The notes below the pieces were generated by a model. It did no database searches. It was not told where the DNA came from and saw only the letters and a list, made by a program, of their open reading frames with translations. This document shows positions 11,299 to 22,267 of a stretch of DNA of 64,000 bases, one piece after another. Where the stretch lies: assembly GCA_911387785.2 (NCBI GenBank), contig OU426984.1, forward strand, positions 44,316,396-44,380,395. Direction: 5' to 3'. Each line of letters opens with the position of its first letter. The first letter of the stretch is position 1. Source of the DNA: Aelia acuminata (lineage: Eukaryota; Arthropoda; Insecta; Hemiptera; Pentatomidae). The translations under genes were made by a program, and so were the position numbers.

Positions 11299-13430
11299 CA
11301 AGTTGCTGAAAGAACAGCGTGAAAGATGAATTAAATGAAGTTCTTACAGATTAGATTTAACAACGCTGAAACTGAAATCATTTTCTGCAACAACATGACA
11401 TAAGTATCAATAAGAAGCTTCAACAGGCTAAAGCACAGGTAAAAAGAAAATGTCGTTTGTAATGAAATAATAAGATTCTCAAGTGAATCTTCAAGTGGAA
11501 ATAGAATTAAGCTGTATATATAATATAAATATTTATTAACTTAAACCTTATTGATTTTTAAAATTAATTTTTACGATTAAAATTATTTTTTTTTTTGTAT
11601 GTCAAACCCTAGGGTCATTATCACCTTATATTCAACCACGTTTTACCCTGTATTTTTCTATGATTATATTAATTTCTATTATTTTGTGATTTTAGTCAAT
11701 ATTTTATAATATAGTTTTGTTCGTTTGAGGAATAAAGTTGAGTCAGTTTCTTCCTTTAAAATGATAAACTGACTTCATTTAATTTTTATTCAATTCATGA
11801 TTTTTATACAATTACGTATTTCACTCTGTTTGAGGTTTATGAATTCCCTCTCCTACTTTTTTGTTTAATATCAAATTATTATAACAATAGCTCTGTGGTT
11901 CTAGGAATTCTCTTTGTATAAAAAAAAATAAGTAAATGGTTTCTCTATAGCTTAGCCTGCTCTAGACGTTTTTGATGAACGAGCACATTAATTTCTTTCT
12001 CAGCATATTTTATAAAACCAATTCTTTTCTTTATCGAACGTTTTCCTGAATATTATAATTAAAGAAACTATAAACAGCGCACATAATATATATTTTTAAG
12101 CAAAGAAACAATAAAAAACATACTAATTTTTAAAGACAGCGGATACCTGATTCGAAAACATCCCTGGTGGGGAAAGAAAAAAAATGTTTAGGATTCCCCA
12201 ACTCACCAAGATTAGATTCCGATTTCAAATCAATAATCGTAGTTCAATTTAGGAATTTATTGTTTAATGTCCTAGATAGAGTAATAGTGGACAACTATCA
12301 ATATATTCATAATAAAATTTAGCTATTTAAAAAAAAAAAATACTGTCCCTGTTGTACAACTGTCAGTCTGTTTCTAGCTTGCTTGCGAAACCCTTGTAGC
12401 CCTGAAGATGCCTGAATAGGCGAAAATTTGGCATGTAATCTGCATGGTTAAGTGAATTATTGAAATAATACGAGACTTTGAGGCCTTGCATTCTATATCT
12501 ATAATTCAATAGTCTCTTCCTACAAACTTGGGTAAAATAATTAAACTCTTTTTTTTTTTTGCAGGTAAGCGTCATCTATAAAATATTCATCTAAGGTTTC
12601 AAGGTATGAATTTTTAATACTTAATATGCATATGAGGCAAAGAATATGTCTTCTTTTTCAGCCTTAGAACTTACATCATAATCTTTGTTGCTTACAATTG
12701 ATCGTTCGTTCGTCTCAACAGATTTGCCTCCGTTAGACAAATCGCTTTAAGTTCAAAGATGCATTCAGTTTAGGCTTTATATACTTATATACTCTATATA
12801 TAAAGTTTAGGCGGTAGTACCCTTAGGTTTACTAATGGCTTCTTTCCTATATATTTCATATACTTCAACAAATATAACAAGATATCTGTTGGCAATATGA
12901 CTGATAGGGAGAAGCACGTCCGATCAGATTTTCATACTAAAAGAGATACTCCAGAAACGTTGGGAAGTGACTGCAAGGTGTATACGCGTTATGTATCGAC
13001 TTCAAAGTCGACTATGACTCGGTTCCCTGAACACTTTAGGAAAGAAATATTTGTAAGCCTGTGATTAATAAATGAAAATAAGACGAGTGGTTAGATATTC
13101 AAGCAAACTAAACTTGTAGATTTTACATAAAATGTGATGTCAATGTATGTATTGAGCATCACCAAAAACATTGAAATCGTTTATCCAATAAAAATAAAAA
13201 TGTTTTTTCAATATTCCTGAAGGTGCTGATTTCAAATCTGATGTCATTTTTCTGGAAAATAAAATCTTTAAGAGTAATTTACTGGATGATGCAATAATTT
13301 TCACAATTTCATTGACCAACAACATGTTCTATGGACCTGTATTTTTATACCTATAAACAGATACCTACGGCTGTATTTTTCTTTAAATTTAAACTAAAAA
13401 AAATTTGGTGCGAAAGTCCTACCCATATAA
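11299..13430. other. No supported gene; AT-rich spacer
   Basis: Only short frames lacking motifs. T- and A-runs at about 11,587, 12,330 and 12,549 are the only notable low-complexity pieces. Confidence 0.4.
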
Positions 13431-13672
13431 TTTTTTTTGTCGACTTCATTTGTCATTTATCTGCGCCTGTCAACAACATGTCGACAATCAGCAGATTTCA
13501 TGGCTGTTATGGCTTGACATATACTTATGCATGTCTGACATGGGGAAGGATGGCAACCAGCAGTACCTCTTCCTTGGATTGTTTTAGTTAATCTGGTATG
13601 TTATAGAAGGAGATCTCTCGTCCAACGCCTTTTTAATCTCCTCCTAATATTTATGGTGCATGTCATCATTTT
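13431..13672 (-). pseudogene. Jockey-family LINE, 3' end fragment
   Basis: Read on the minus strand it matches the 3' part of the copy at 14,701-15,306. It has the end of the ORF (ATTAAAAAGGCGTTGG and a GAGAGATCTCC block), then the 3' UTR (GAGGTACTGCTGGTTGCCAT, then CATCCTTCCCCATG), a GATTGTCGACATGTTGTTGA block and a short A-run at 13,431-13,438. It is strongly 5'-truncated. Plus-strand frames over this stretch are antisense shadows. Confidence 0.8.
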
Positions 13673-14260
13673 AAAAAATTGTATATAATATATGTTAGGT
13701 TATTGTTATTATTTTTTTTTTCTAGGCTAATAATGTCAAGGCGAAATCCGTGCCTAATAATTTTTGGCCAAGGATTTCAATGAAAATATTTTAATAAGGT
13801 CTGTGAAAGACTGGTCGTTTCATTACGTTATAACTTAAATTCTATAAAACTACGTACATAAAGATCCATAACTAAAATAGGTACCTAATTGCATTAAGTG
13901 AAATAAATCTAATTCTGGGAGCCGCATATTCCCTTTCTGTCATACCATTAAGACTGACTGATTTTCCATTAATATTTAAATACAATAAAAAAAGAAATAT
14001 AAATTACATATTTTTATATGATTCAATGAAACAAATCTTTTTTACAGTCATGACATTCATTTCAATTAGTTTCTGCGATAAAATATCATTTGACTTTTTT
14101 ATGCAAATTAATTTCCTAAATAAATTACGATTTCTTTTCAATGAAATTAATGAATAAAATTAAACTCATTTTCCACAGCTAATTAAAATGTAAATTATGC
14201 GCAATGTTTGAAGAGCATACGTCATGAGATTAAATTAAATATGGTGGCGAGGATAAGTGG
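13673..14260. other. No feature seen
   Basis: Very AT-rich spacer without a supportable frame. Confidence 0.4.
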
Positions 14261-14263
14261 AAA

Positions 14264-14266
<3 letters not shown>

Positions 14267-14308
<42 letters not shown>

Positions 14309-14478
14309 GGAGTTTGGAGGGGGTTAGGGGGGGGGGGGGTCTGGGTGTTACTTTTATTTTCCGCTGCTCTTTAAAAGTGAGTTGTGGGGAAAAAATTAGT
14401 TCAGTGGGTGTAAAACAAACTGAAAACTTAATTAAAACTGGAGGGGGTTAACATTGTAAAGAGTTAGGGGGGGGGGGG
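14267..14478. repeat. (TC)n tract followed by two long G-runs
   Basis: A TC microsatellite (14267-14300) ends in a T-run, then come a 13-base G-run (14327-14339) and a 12-base G-run (14467-14478). Each G-run is preceded by a GTTA-like phrase and further GGGG blocks. The strong purine/pyrimidine asymmetry and G-runs are consistent with unusual DNA structure (triplex or quadruplex). This is inference from base composition. Confidence 0.85.
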
Positions 14479-14700
14479 CGCGCGACTCCTGTTGTGCTTA
14501 TAAAACATCTGTCATGTTTCTTTTCTCGACCTCTACCTCTGTTGTGTCGGAGGAATACTTATAAGAACATCAACTCCGAATTGACACTCTTAAATTTACC
14601 CTATTTTAATTTTTTTTTAACAGATTAAAATATTCGTTATTTTATAAAACCATACAAATGGAAAATTATAAGATTTAATTTTTTTAAAAATCCTATCACA

Positions 14701-15306
14701 GAAGGATGACCTGGGGCCCGCTTGAGATGAAACGAAAGACCCTTAACAACCGAATCAACCACCTTTACTCACTTTTTTCTAAAACTTCAAACTTCAAAAA
14801 CTGCGACTAAGACAAAAATTGAATACATATTTATACTTGATAAAACCAATATGGACATACTCTTCACAGATATACGGAACAGTTAAAAAGACCCACTTAC
14901 AACGACTTCAGACCTTTCAATCAAAAATGTTAAGACTCATAGTAAAAGCACCTTGTGACGTCACTAACAAAACACTACATACTGATTACAAATAGAAACA
15001 GTACACCAATATATAAAGACACTTTATAAATGTTTTCATAATCACTTACAAGGCTACTTCAACCGACTGATTGGAGACATGGCAACATGTGATATACCAA
15101 TAAGTAGGAAATTAAAAAGGCGTTGGATGAGAGATCTCCTTCGTTAAAAAAATAGAAGAACTGACACAAGCCAGGGAAGAGGTACTGGGGTGCCATCCTT
15201 CCCCATGCCTAATATGCACTTATTTAATTAGCATAGCTCACATTAGCTGATTGTCGAAGTTTGTTGACGGACAAGATGTGAAGACAAAACAAAACAAAAA
15301 AAAAAC
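14701..15306 (+). pseudogene. Jockey-family LINE, C-terminal region and 3' UTR
   Basis: Degenerate RT C-terminal region with frameshifts: MTWGPLEMKRK, then, after a frame change, IKPIWTYSSQIYGTVKKTHL and LQTFQSKMLRLIVKAPC, ending in KRRWMRDLLR-like sequence near 15,115-15,145. A 3' UTR (GCCATCCTTCCCCATGC, GATTGTCGAAGTTTGTTGAC) and an A-rich tail (15,285-15,306) follow. The order and 3' UTR match the copies at 13.4, 47.1 and 49.3 kb, so one family seeded all four. Multiple stops make it inactive. Confidence 0.85.
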
Positions 15307-15498
15307 CAATAACAAAATAATAAAGCATTAATGAGGCCATAGAGATGTAAATGATGAAGAAATGTTAAATTATTTGAAATATAAACATATATACATACAT
15401 TGAAATAAACATATTTTATTTAATTTTTCTTTTTCTTTGCATGTCTTTATAACCTCACTAGCTAAGGTTTTAACTTGGTATCAATATTAAAATTCAAG

Positions 15499-15860
15499 AT
15501 CTGCAGAGTCCGCCCAAATAAGGAACCCTATATATATATATACTTTAGAGGGAGATTGAAAATAGTGAATGAACAATCAATTTTGCTGCAACTTAGTCGA
15601 GTTATGCATCGTATTTTATGTTTTCTGTGATTCTGAATCCTATAAGCCCATTCCAAGCAGTCAGCAGATAATAAGTTATTAGATAATAGTTGAAAAATTA
15701 TATTTCCAGTACAACCTAAGCGCCGATTACAGTGATGGTCCTATTATATCCAGAAGTATAGAAACTATCGAAGATTCATAGAAACTATTTTTTAAATACC
15801 TTTCTTCCATTTAAACCTCCCTAAAGTTATCCCCCCGTAATTTGGGAGGACTCTGCAGAT
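15499..15860. mobile_element. Inverted-repeat element, MITE-like
   Basis: ATCTGCAGAGTCCGCCCAAA at the left end is matched by its complement at the right end (TTTGGGAGGACTCTGCAGAT, 15841-15860) with one mismatch. The interior is AT-rich and non-coding. No target duplication was obvious, so the boundaries could extend beyond the inverted repeat. Confidence 0.55.
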
Positions 15861-16732
15861 GTCGAATCTTACTGCTATCACAAAGTGAAAACCAAAATTT
15901 CATGAAGTCACAATTTTTTCAACATATTTCTTTTTATCCTGAACTATGAGGGGTGATAAAATCTTATTGAAAAAAATGGTGTAATTGGAGTTAGTCATTT
16001 TGTCAACTGGAATCCTAATCATACATAGTAATATATTTAACTTCTTTTTCATAATTACATACAATAAGAACACTTAAAACTTTTTATTTTCGATTTATAT
16101 TTAGTCAATTTATCTCTTTTTTTTTATGTCTGTTTTTATTCGCTCACTGTAAAACTAAAACATGTTCACTCATATTGCATTAAATTTACTTAAGTATATG
16201 TTAGATATTGATTAAATGTAATGTGTTAATCAATTAACCTTCTTATGAGAAAATTAATTTTGTAAAGTATCCAGTCGGTTTTCTCATTGATTGCAGATAT
16301 GTAAAATCATTAATTTATTTTAAAAGAAAAGGTGAAACTAATTATTTTCGCTTGATTTTTTAGCAATTTAAAAAGAACAGCTGATAAAATATATAACCTT
16401 TACAAATATAACGGAATGAATGAACAATAAACATTGAGTGAAACACACCCTAGCGCTTCCTGGTGGTGTGCAGCTCGAACTAAATTTTTCATTCATAAAC
16501 TCGTATGTCATTCTCAGGTAGGCTAATTACATATTGCGAGAGCCTTAAAATTCTAGTCCTTTTCTCTTCAATTTCACACCCTTAAGAGAAAAACGGAAAC
16601 CTTCTTCTCCGTTAGGGGACCTACAGTTACACGCTGACATAAATCTCTTAATCGTATGTGGAGTCGTTTCTAAGCCTTTTCGGCACGCACATTGTACACT
16701 TTGCTTTATAATATATATTGATTATTATAAAA
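15861..16732. other. No supported gene
   Basis: AT-rich. A short G/C-richer part at 16,440-16,640 has no recognisable feature. Confidence 0.4.
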
Positions 16733-16734
16733 TA

Positions 16735-16826
16735 AAAAATATTAATATGCATGTCTTTATAAGCTAATTATTAAAAAATAAAAAATATTAATATGCATGT
16801 CTTTATAAGCTCATTATTAAAAAATA
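16735..16826. repeat. Two-copy 46-bp tandem repeat
   Basis: The phrase ATTAATATGCATGTCTTTAT recurs after 46 bp with nearly identical flanks. A simple local duplication. Confidence 0.85.
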
Positions 16827-16879
16827 AAAAATAATAATAAATAAAATAATTAAAATATTTCGTAGAATATAAGAGAAAG

Positions 16880-17135
16880 TGGGGGTCACCTGTGATGTAT
16901 GGACTAGCAACAAAAAAGGTCGCGTTTTGGTAACCCGTCAAGTGTCCATAGGAATTTTCAAAGGGAGAGAATTGGCTTTGGATGGGACCTATCACAGAGG
17001 TTCCGAGCCTGTGCGATGTCAGGTGCGCGTTAAAGATGTCTATCCTAATTATACCTGGATAGGCAAAATTAAGACTGTAACATCGCACGACTAGCTTTAG
17101 TGGCATCAATTGACATTAAACAATACAAATAAACA
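16880..17135 (+). mobile_element. tRNA-derived SINE (family 2), degenerate head, intact target duplications
   Basis: Starts GGGGTCACCTGTGATG and carries the family body (GGTTCCGAGCCTGTGCGATG, then GCGTTAAAGATGTCTATCC, CTGGATAGGC) and tail (TTGACATTAAACAATAC). The B-box region is damaged. ATAAGAGAAAG flanks both sides (16869-16879 and 17136-17146), an 11-bp target duplication that fixes the boundaries. Related copies lie at 50.8, 51.6 and 63.0 kb. Open frames across it on either strand are incidental. Confidence 0.88.
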
Positions 17136-17146
17136 ATAAGAGAAAG

Positions 17147-17630
17147 CAGTTGAATCTGGACTTGGATATACAATCCTGCATTACTGTAGTCTAGTATGGC
17201 TATAGTACTGGGTAGCGCCTGGGTATACCTAATCTCTCTAATAAATTTCACGAACCATTAGGGGGTTGTAAGTAAATAGTTTTTGTTATGATAAGAAATA
17301 ATGTAATGGAAATGCCTGGATGATATCTCAAATAAATTAATGAAGGTAATAACTAGATATTATCTCTTGTCAGCAGTAGTTAGTAATTGAGATTTATTAG
17401 TATATGAACTAAGTCAACTTTCCGTTTCACTACCATTATTAGAACTTAGGGTTTGATTCCAAGTCCAAACAAAAATTTTCGGTTTTTACTAATATAATAT
17501 AGTAATGAACAATACAGAGGTAGGCGATAGAATCAGCATTTAAAATATATGTCTTTTTTTATTTTTATTAAAAATCCGTTTTAAAAATATGAAGAATTTC
17601 ACCTACTAACACCGTTTTTAACTAGGTTAT
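17147..17630. other. No feature seen
   Basis: AT-rich spacer between a SINE and the palindrome. Confidence 0.4.
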
Positions 17631-17636
17631 CATTTG

Positions 17637-17892
17637 TAGAGTGGCAAAGCTAAGTGATCTAAGTGCCAAAAATTCATTTCCCTGTTTTTTATACAAAAAT
17701 GATCTAAAAGTCAAGGCCAATGCGGTGCGAAGTGATTTATCTCCCGATTGGTAGTACTTATACTAGTATAAGTACTACCAATCGGGAGATAAATCACTTC
17801 GCACCGCATTGGCCTTGACTTTTAGATCATTTTTGTATAAAAAACGGGGAAATGAATTTTTGGCACTTAGATCACTTAGCTTTGCCACTCTA
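17637..17892. mobile_element. Near-perfect 256-bp palindrome (foldback element)
   Basis: Two 128-bp arms meet with no spacer at 17,764/17,765, where the sequence reads ACTTATACTAGTATAAGT. I find one mismatch between the arms (CCCTG against its expected partner near 17,686 and 17,843). CATTTG sits just outside both ends (17631-17636 and 17893-17898), consistent with a 6-bp target duplication. The ends read TAGAGTGGCAAAGC. No coding. Near identity of the arms implies recent origin or active homogenisation. Superfamily unknown; six-base duplications are uncommon. Confidence 0.9.
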
Positions 17893-18053
17893 CATTTGTT
17901 TTTTCCAATGAACTTTTAGAAATTGTCTCTGGCATTAATTTTAAAAATATAAATAATCAAATGACTAAAACAGTGATTCTTATATTTGTCTATTGTTTCT
18001 GGCAAATAAACCCAACTATATGTTTTTATGGTCATATTTAACGTTACATAAAA

Positions 18054-18309
18054 TTAGTCAAGTTTCTTTGTGATCCTTTATTTTACCTCAACTTTTACAA
18101 ATTTTTGTTTAAAATTTCTGTGACCACAAAGTATTTTTAATAAAATAGGCTGAGTACCCTTGTCATAAAACTTAAAAAAAAAAAAATGTACAAGTTTAAA
18201 ACTATAGTCCTTTATACTCAAGCTTCAAAGACTTTGAATGACACAGATGTTCATCTTGATAATAACGTGAGTGCCGAAACGTTAAAAAAAAAAAAAGAAA
18301 CTTGACTAA
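18054..18309. mobile_element. Snapback element, Penelope-like terminal sequence (copy 1)
   Basis: The ends form an inverted repeat (TTAGTCAAG on the left, CTTGACTAA on the right). Inside the right arm is GAGTGCCGAAACGTT, the phrase characteristic of Penelope-like element ends that carry a hammerhead-type core. The interior (AATAAAATAGGCTGAGTA, CTTGTCATAAAA) matches the longer copy at 27,492-27,980. This copy has lost parts of both arms. Confidence 0.7.
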
Positions 18310-19390
18310 TATCTGTCTAGCCTTAAATCAATAAAGAATTACCATAATTTTATAAAATGTTACGTCTTTTCATTCTATACGGTATGTCCAAAAATCATAT
18401 CAGCCACTGGCAAAATGTCGCACATAAGATAATAAAAATATAGTTGGATCTAAACACCAGAAAAAAAAGAAAAAAATATCAAGAATCATCAAAGAAAAAT
18501 TATTAGGAAAATAAAAAATAAAACAGTGATGTTTTTGGGCAGCATAGATAATACTCTCGTTTGGACCGCTACTAGAATTAATAATAATCAACTACATGCA
18601 TACGTTAAATAAATAAATAAAACTTAATTCAAATGGCCTAAAACAGCTCCATGTTTTTTATGGTAAAAATCAAAACATAACATAGTAAAAGAGATTGCAT
18701 TCTGTTTCCTCTGCCATTACTTTTAAGGCATATCCTTAGCCTAGAAGTCGAAGATCTGCTGAAATAATTTATTCCAGACCATTTGCTGGAAGCTCCAACG
18801 GACAGTAGCGGATTGATGGAAGAAGTAACAAACGGTAGAAAACGGGCGTTCCTGCAACTAATGAAAAAATACCTTGGAGGCGGTGTGTCACACCTTCAAT
18901 CCCCTGCTTGTTCGTTCACCCGGGACTAATTTCCTTTTCACACCCCGAGATCGGAGAATGTAATGTTCTTCTTATTAAGGGAATTAAATACTTTCTAAAT
19001 CCTTCTTGCTGAAACAGAAAAGGATATTAGGTTTAAAATTAAATATATATATATAAAATAATTTGCTTTATATAAAAAAAAATTAACTCCATGGTAACAG
19101 AAATTTTTAATAAAAAGTAAAATATTTCGCTTGAAATGGATGGATAACGATTAAACACTAAATAATATTTAGAGGGCCTCTATCATACGGGATTTCTCGT
19201 CAGTGGAAAATATACAGAAATCATATGAAATTCTGAATTAACTAGTAATTAACCAAAGTTACTGACAACAGTCGATCCCGTTTTTTTATCTTTTAAGGAT
19301 TGGAATACTAGGTACCATTGTGACGTAATATACTACCCGCTTTCCGTCAAGTGGTGGATGGTTATCGACAACAAAATTATTTTTTATTAT
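18310..19390. other. No supported gene
   Basis: AT-rich overall. A G/C-richer patch at 18,720-18,960 has no frame or motif I can assign. Confidence 0.4.
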
Positions 19391-19394
19391 TTTT

Positions 19395-19780
19395 TCCCTT
19401 CACTCCCTCACATCAAGTGTTAGATGCTCTGAGCGTTGAGGGGAACATGGCTCAAATCCCGGGGTGAAAAGAATCGGTTGAGGGAAGACCCTAGGATCGT
19501 TTTGACTGCCGACCAGGGGCTGCGATCGCTTGCCTCCGCTGTCAGATTTAGGTTATTACGGGAAATCTACGCTGTGGTCAATAGCTATTTCACTCCCTCA
19601 CTTCAAAAAAACTGGTGAATTTCCAAACAATTTTTTCACTCAACTATGTTTTTTGATGGAAAATGGTCATAGTTTTCGATTCTGCAGTCTTTTTCAACTT
19701 TAACATACTTACAGTGATTAAAAAATAATAAAAACTTGGAAAACTTCACTCCCTCACTTTTTTCCCAAAATTTCTTAAAT
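19395..19780. repeat. Recurrent TTCACTCCCTCAC phrase, local repeat
   Basis: The phrase TTCACTCCCTCAC occurs near 19,397, 19,588 and 19,745, and again near 27,146 on the far side of the gypsy element. The spacing suggests a diverged tandem repeat into which the retrotransposon inserted. A tRNA-B-box-like GGCTCAAATCC near 19,449 is present but isolated. Confidence 0.55.
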
Positions 19781-19929
19781 AAGGGAGCGAATACCTCCAT
19801 TCTTTGAATTCCCAAAAGAATTTGAGAATGCTTTTGAATGTAAAGGTGACGATTCCTAAACTATGACCAAAAGTATGTTAACTGTAACCTAACCTAACTC
19901 TAAAATCAAGCTTACTTTTGGCAATACGC

Positions 19930-20133
19930 TGTACAATGTTAGTACAAATAATTAAATAAACTAGTCCTTAGTTACTCTTTAACAGTTTTTATTACAATAC
20001 TTTTACATAAACTAAGAACACACAATAAAACACTAACTAACTATAACAGTTTCTATACAATAGGGAGGTTACTTTTTAATTGCCTCAGTGTTGCCAATCA
20101 GTGTTGCTTACACAGTGTTGCCAGGCTCCTACA
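19930..20133 (-). repeat. 3' LTR of the gypsy element
   Basis: 204 bp, equal to the other LTR plus a 14-bp tandem duplication (TTACACAGTGTTGC) near its coding-strand 5' end. Two substitutions are visible around 19,994-19,998. Confidence 0.95.
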
Positions 20134-20146
20134 TCCACTCCCTCCT
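20134..20146 (-). other. Polypurine tract
   Basis: Directly before the 3' LTR the coding strand reads AAGGAGGGAGTGGA, a purine run in the correct position to prime plus-strand DNA synthesis. Confidence 0.75.
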
Positions 20147-20579
20147 TAGCGGTCAGGTCGGCTAAAGACCTGGACATAGCGGCGAGGAAAATGGACTTGT
20201 CGCCCTGATCTTGTGGTGGTAGTTTGTTTCGCATCTAGAGGCGGCTGTTCGGCTGGAGTATGCAATGTCGTCGTTGGTGGCTGTTGTTCAGGTGTTGAAT
20301 CTTCAGACTCTGGAGTCGCAAGCAAGTAAGCCGGTTTGAGCCTGTCTACTGAGATACTAATTGGTTTGCCTTTTATGTCGACCACGAAAATTTTGTCTTT
20401 CCGCTCCAGAACTCGATAGGGTCCCTCATCAGGTTTTTCTAGTGAAGCTCGAACACGATCTACTCGTACAAAGACGTGTGAGCTATTGCGCAGGTCCTTA
20501 TGGACAAATGTTTTCGGCATCTGTTTGTGTTGTGGTTGCAGAGATTGGAGATTATTGAACGCCGAACGTAGTTGGCTAA
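20146..20579 (-). pseudogene. Gypsy pol C-terminus, downstream of a frameshift
   Basis: The sequence resumes in another frame near 20,580-20,595 and runs to a stop at 20,146. It contains the integrase C-terminal, SH3-like block characteristic of this clade (HVFVRVDRVRASLEKP, GPYRVLERKDKIFVVDIKG, SVDRLKPAYL), then a proline/threonine-rich tail ending in SGRQVHFPRRYVQVF. No chromodomain is seen. The ATG at 20,520 is probably not a natural start. The simplest reading is a one-base deletion in this copy. Confidence 0.88.
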
Positions 20580-22267
20580 TTAATGATGGTAAATTGGGTT
20601 TGGGATTGTGTGTGGCTCAACGAAAAAATCACCAGGGATGCGGGGTTGGGTACCATATACAAGTTCTGCAATGGAAGCTTGCGCTGCTTCATTGATTGAA
20701 CACCGAAGTCCCAGCAAGATAGTAGGTAAGACGGCAGTCCAATTGTTCGATGTGTGAGCCATTATAGCTGCCTTTAAGGTTCTATGAAGGCGTTCTACCT
20801 TACCATTGCTTTGTGGGTGGTATGCTACAGTACGAACTAGTTGAGATCCACAAAGCTTTGCCAATTCAGTGAATAACTCAGAACGAAACTGAGTTCCCAT
20901 ATCAGTTACAACTTGGCGTAGACTTCCAAATCGAGCAATCCATCCTGAGAAAAAACTTAAGGCTACTTCTTCAGCTGTTTGATAACGCAGTGGTAGTACC
21001 TCCATCCAATTGGTGTAGCGATCGATGCAAGTTAAACAGTATCTATATTCCTGGGATGGTGGGAGTGGTCCGACAAGGTCTATATGAATTGTCGAAAATC
21101 GTTCTGTGTCGTTGGGAAAACGACGTAAAGGTGCCTTAGTATGCTTGGTAACTTTGCTTCGCTGGCAATCTATGTATGACCTGGTCCAAGTTTTAATGTC
21201 TTTGTTGATGTTTGTCCAAACAAACTTAGGTAATATTAAATTTAATGTTCTTCTTATACCTGGATGTGCTAGGCTGTGATAATGCTGAAATATTTGGAAA
21301 CGGAATTTTTTGGGTATGTAAGGTCGAATATTTTTTGAGGTGTCACACCAAAGTAATTTGCCTTCAGGGGTGCTAAATTGTTGAAATTTTAGTGTTGTTG
21401 ATGGATTGTGACGAAGATTGTGTAATTCAGTATCAGAAATTTGTTCTGCCGCAATTGCTTCATAATTTATTGGGACAATTTCTTCCAAACGTGACAAATG
21501 ATCGGCCACTACATTATTTTTTCCTGGAATATGTTGTATATCCGTCTTGAATTGTGATACATACTGGAGTTGCCTAAGGCGTCTTGATGAAGCCTTATCA
21601 TGTTTTTGTTGGAAGGCATAAGTTAACGGAGCGTGGTCCGTATAAACTGTGAAGTTTCTTCCTTCTACGTAATGCTTGAAATGCCTTATAGCTAAGTAGA
21701 TACTGAGGAGTTCACGATCGTAAGTTGAATATCTTTGTTGTGTTTCTGAAAATTTTTTGGAAAAGAAACTAATAGGCCTCCATGCATTCTTTTCTAATTG
21801 CTGTATTACCGCGCCTGCTGCAGTATTGGAAGCATCAACCTGTAGAGAAAGTTTATAGTTGGTATTAGGACAAGTAAGAAGGGTGGAATTAGCCAGCGCC
21901 TGTTTGGCTTCCTCAAATTGTTGGCTAGATTCGTCATTCCATTCTATTTTTTTCTTATCATTTTTCTTGGATCCTTGTAAATATTTATACAATAATGCTT
22001 GATTTTCTGCTGCGTGTGGAATATGGCGACGATAAAAGTTTATGACACCTAAAAATCGTCTAAGCTCTTGTACTGTAACTGGTTTTTTAAACTCCATTAT
22101 AGTCTTTACACGCTCTGGGTCTGGTCTGATACCTTCACCAGTTATTAGGTTTCCAAGAAAAACTACTTCTGCTACACCAAATACGGATTTACTTAGATTG
22201 ATACGAAGTCCGAAAGAATTCAGTCTTTCGAAGACTACTCTCAAATGTTCTAAGTGCTCATCAGGAG
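20580..22267 (-). pseudogene. Gypsy pol, 3' part: RT thumb, RNase H and integrase
   Basis: The frame is open from the insertion boundary through over 550 codons. It starts with the RT end (FLGNLITGEGIRPDPERV). RNase H follows: LQVDASNTAAGAVIQQ, TYDRELLSIYLAIRHFKHYV, VYTDHAPL, then HIPGKNNVVADHLSRL (about residues 110-250). The integrase has a zinc-binding region (HSLAHPGIRRTL...SYIDCQRSK) where the first of the two usual cysteines is tyrosine, and the catalytic core with IDLVGPLPPS, VTDMGTQFRSELF and NGKVERLHRTLK supplying D, D and E. The frame closes near 20,580 through an apparent one-base shift. The substituted cysteine would weaken zinc binding. Confidence 0.93.
22260..22267. repeat. Target-site duplication, left copy (foldback element)
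   Basis: ATCAGGAG, identical to 25547-25554. It comes from the RT codons just after the YLDD region. With one copy and the element removed, the pol reading frame would be continuous. Confidence 0.9.

Noticed and set aside
13331..13591. Plus-strand frames of 60-86 codons
   Set aside because: They are antisense to a Jockey-family 3' UTR fragment.
16771..17109. 112-codon minus frame and 71-codon plus frame
   Set aside because: Both lie mainly over a SINE and the adjacent AT repeat, so they are incidental.
19430..19480. tRNA-like boxes (GATGCTCTGAGCG and GGCTCAAATCC)
   Set aside because: The pieces do not fold as a tRNA, no SINE body or tail follows, and no second copy is present in the window.
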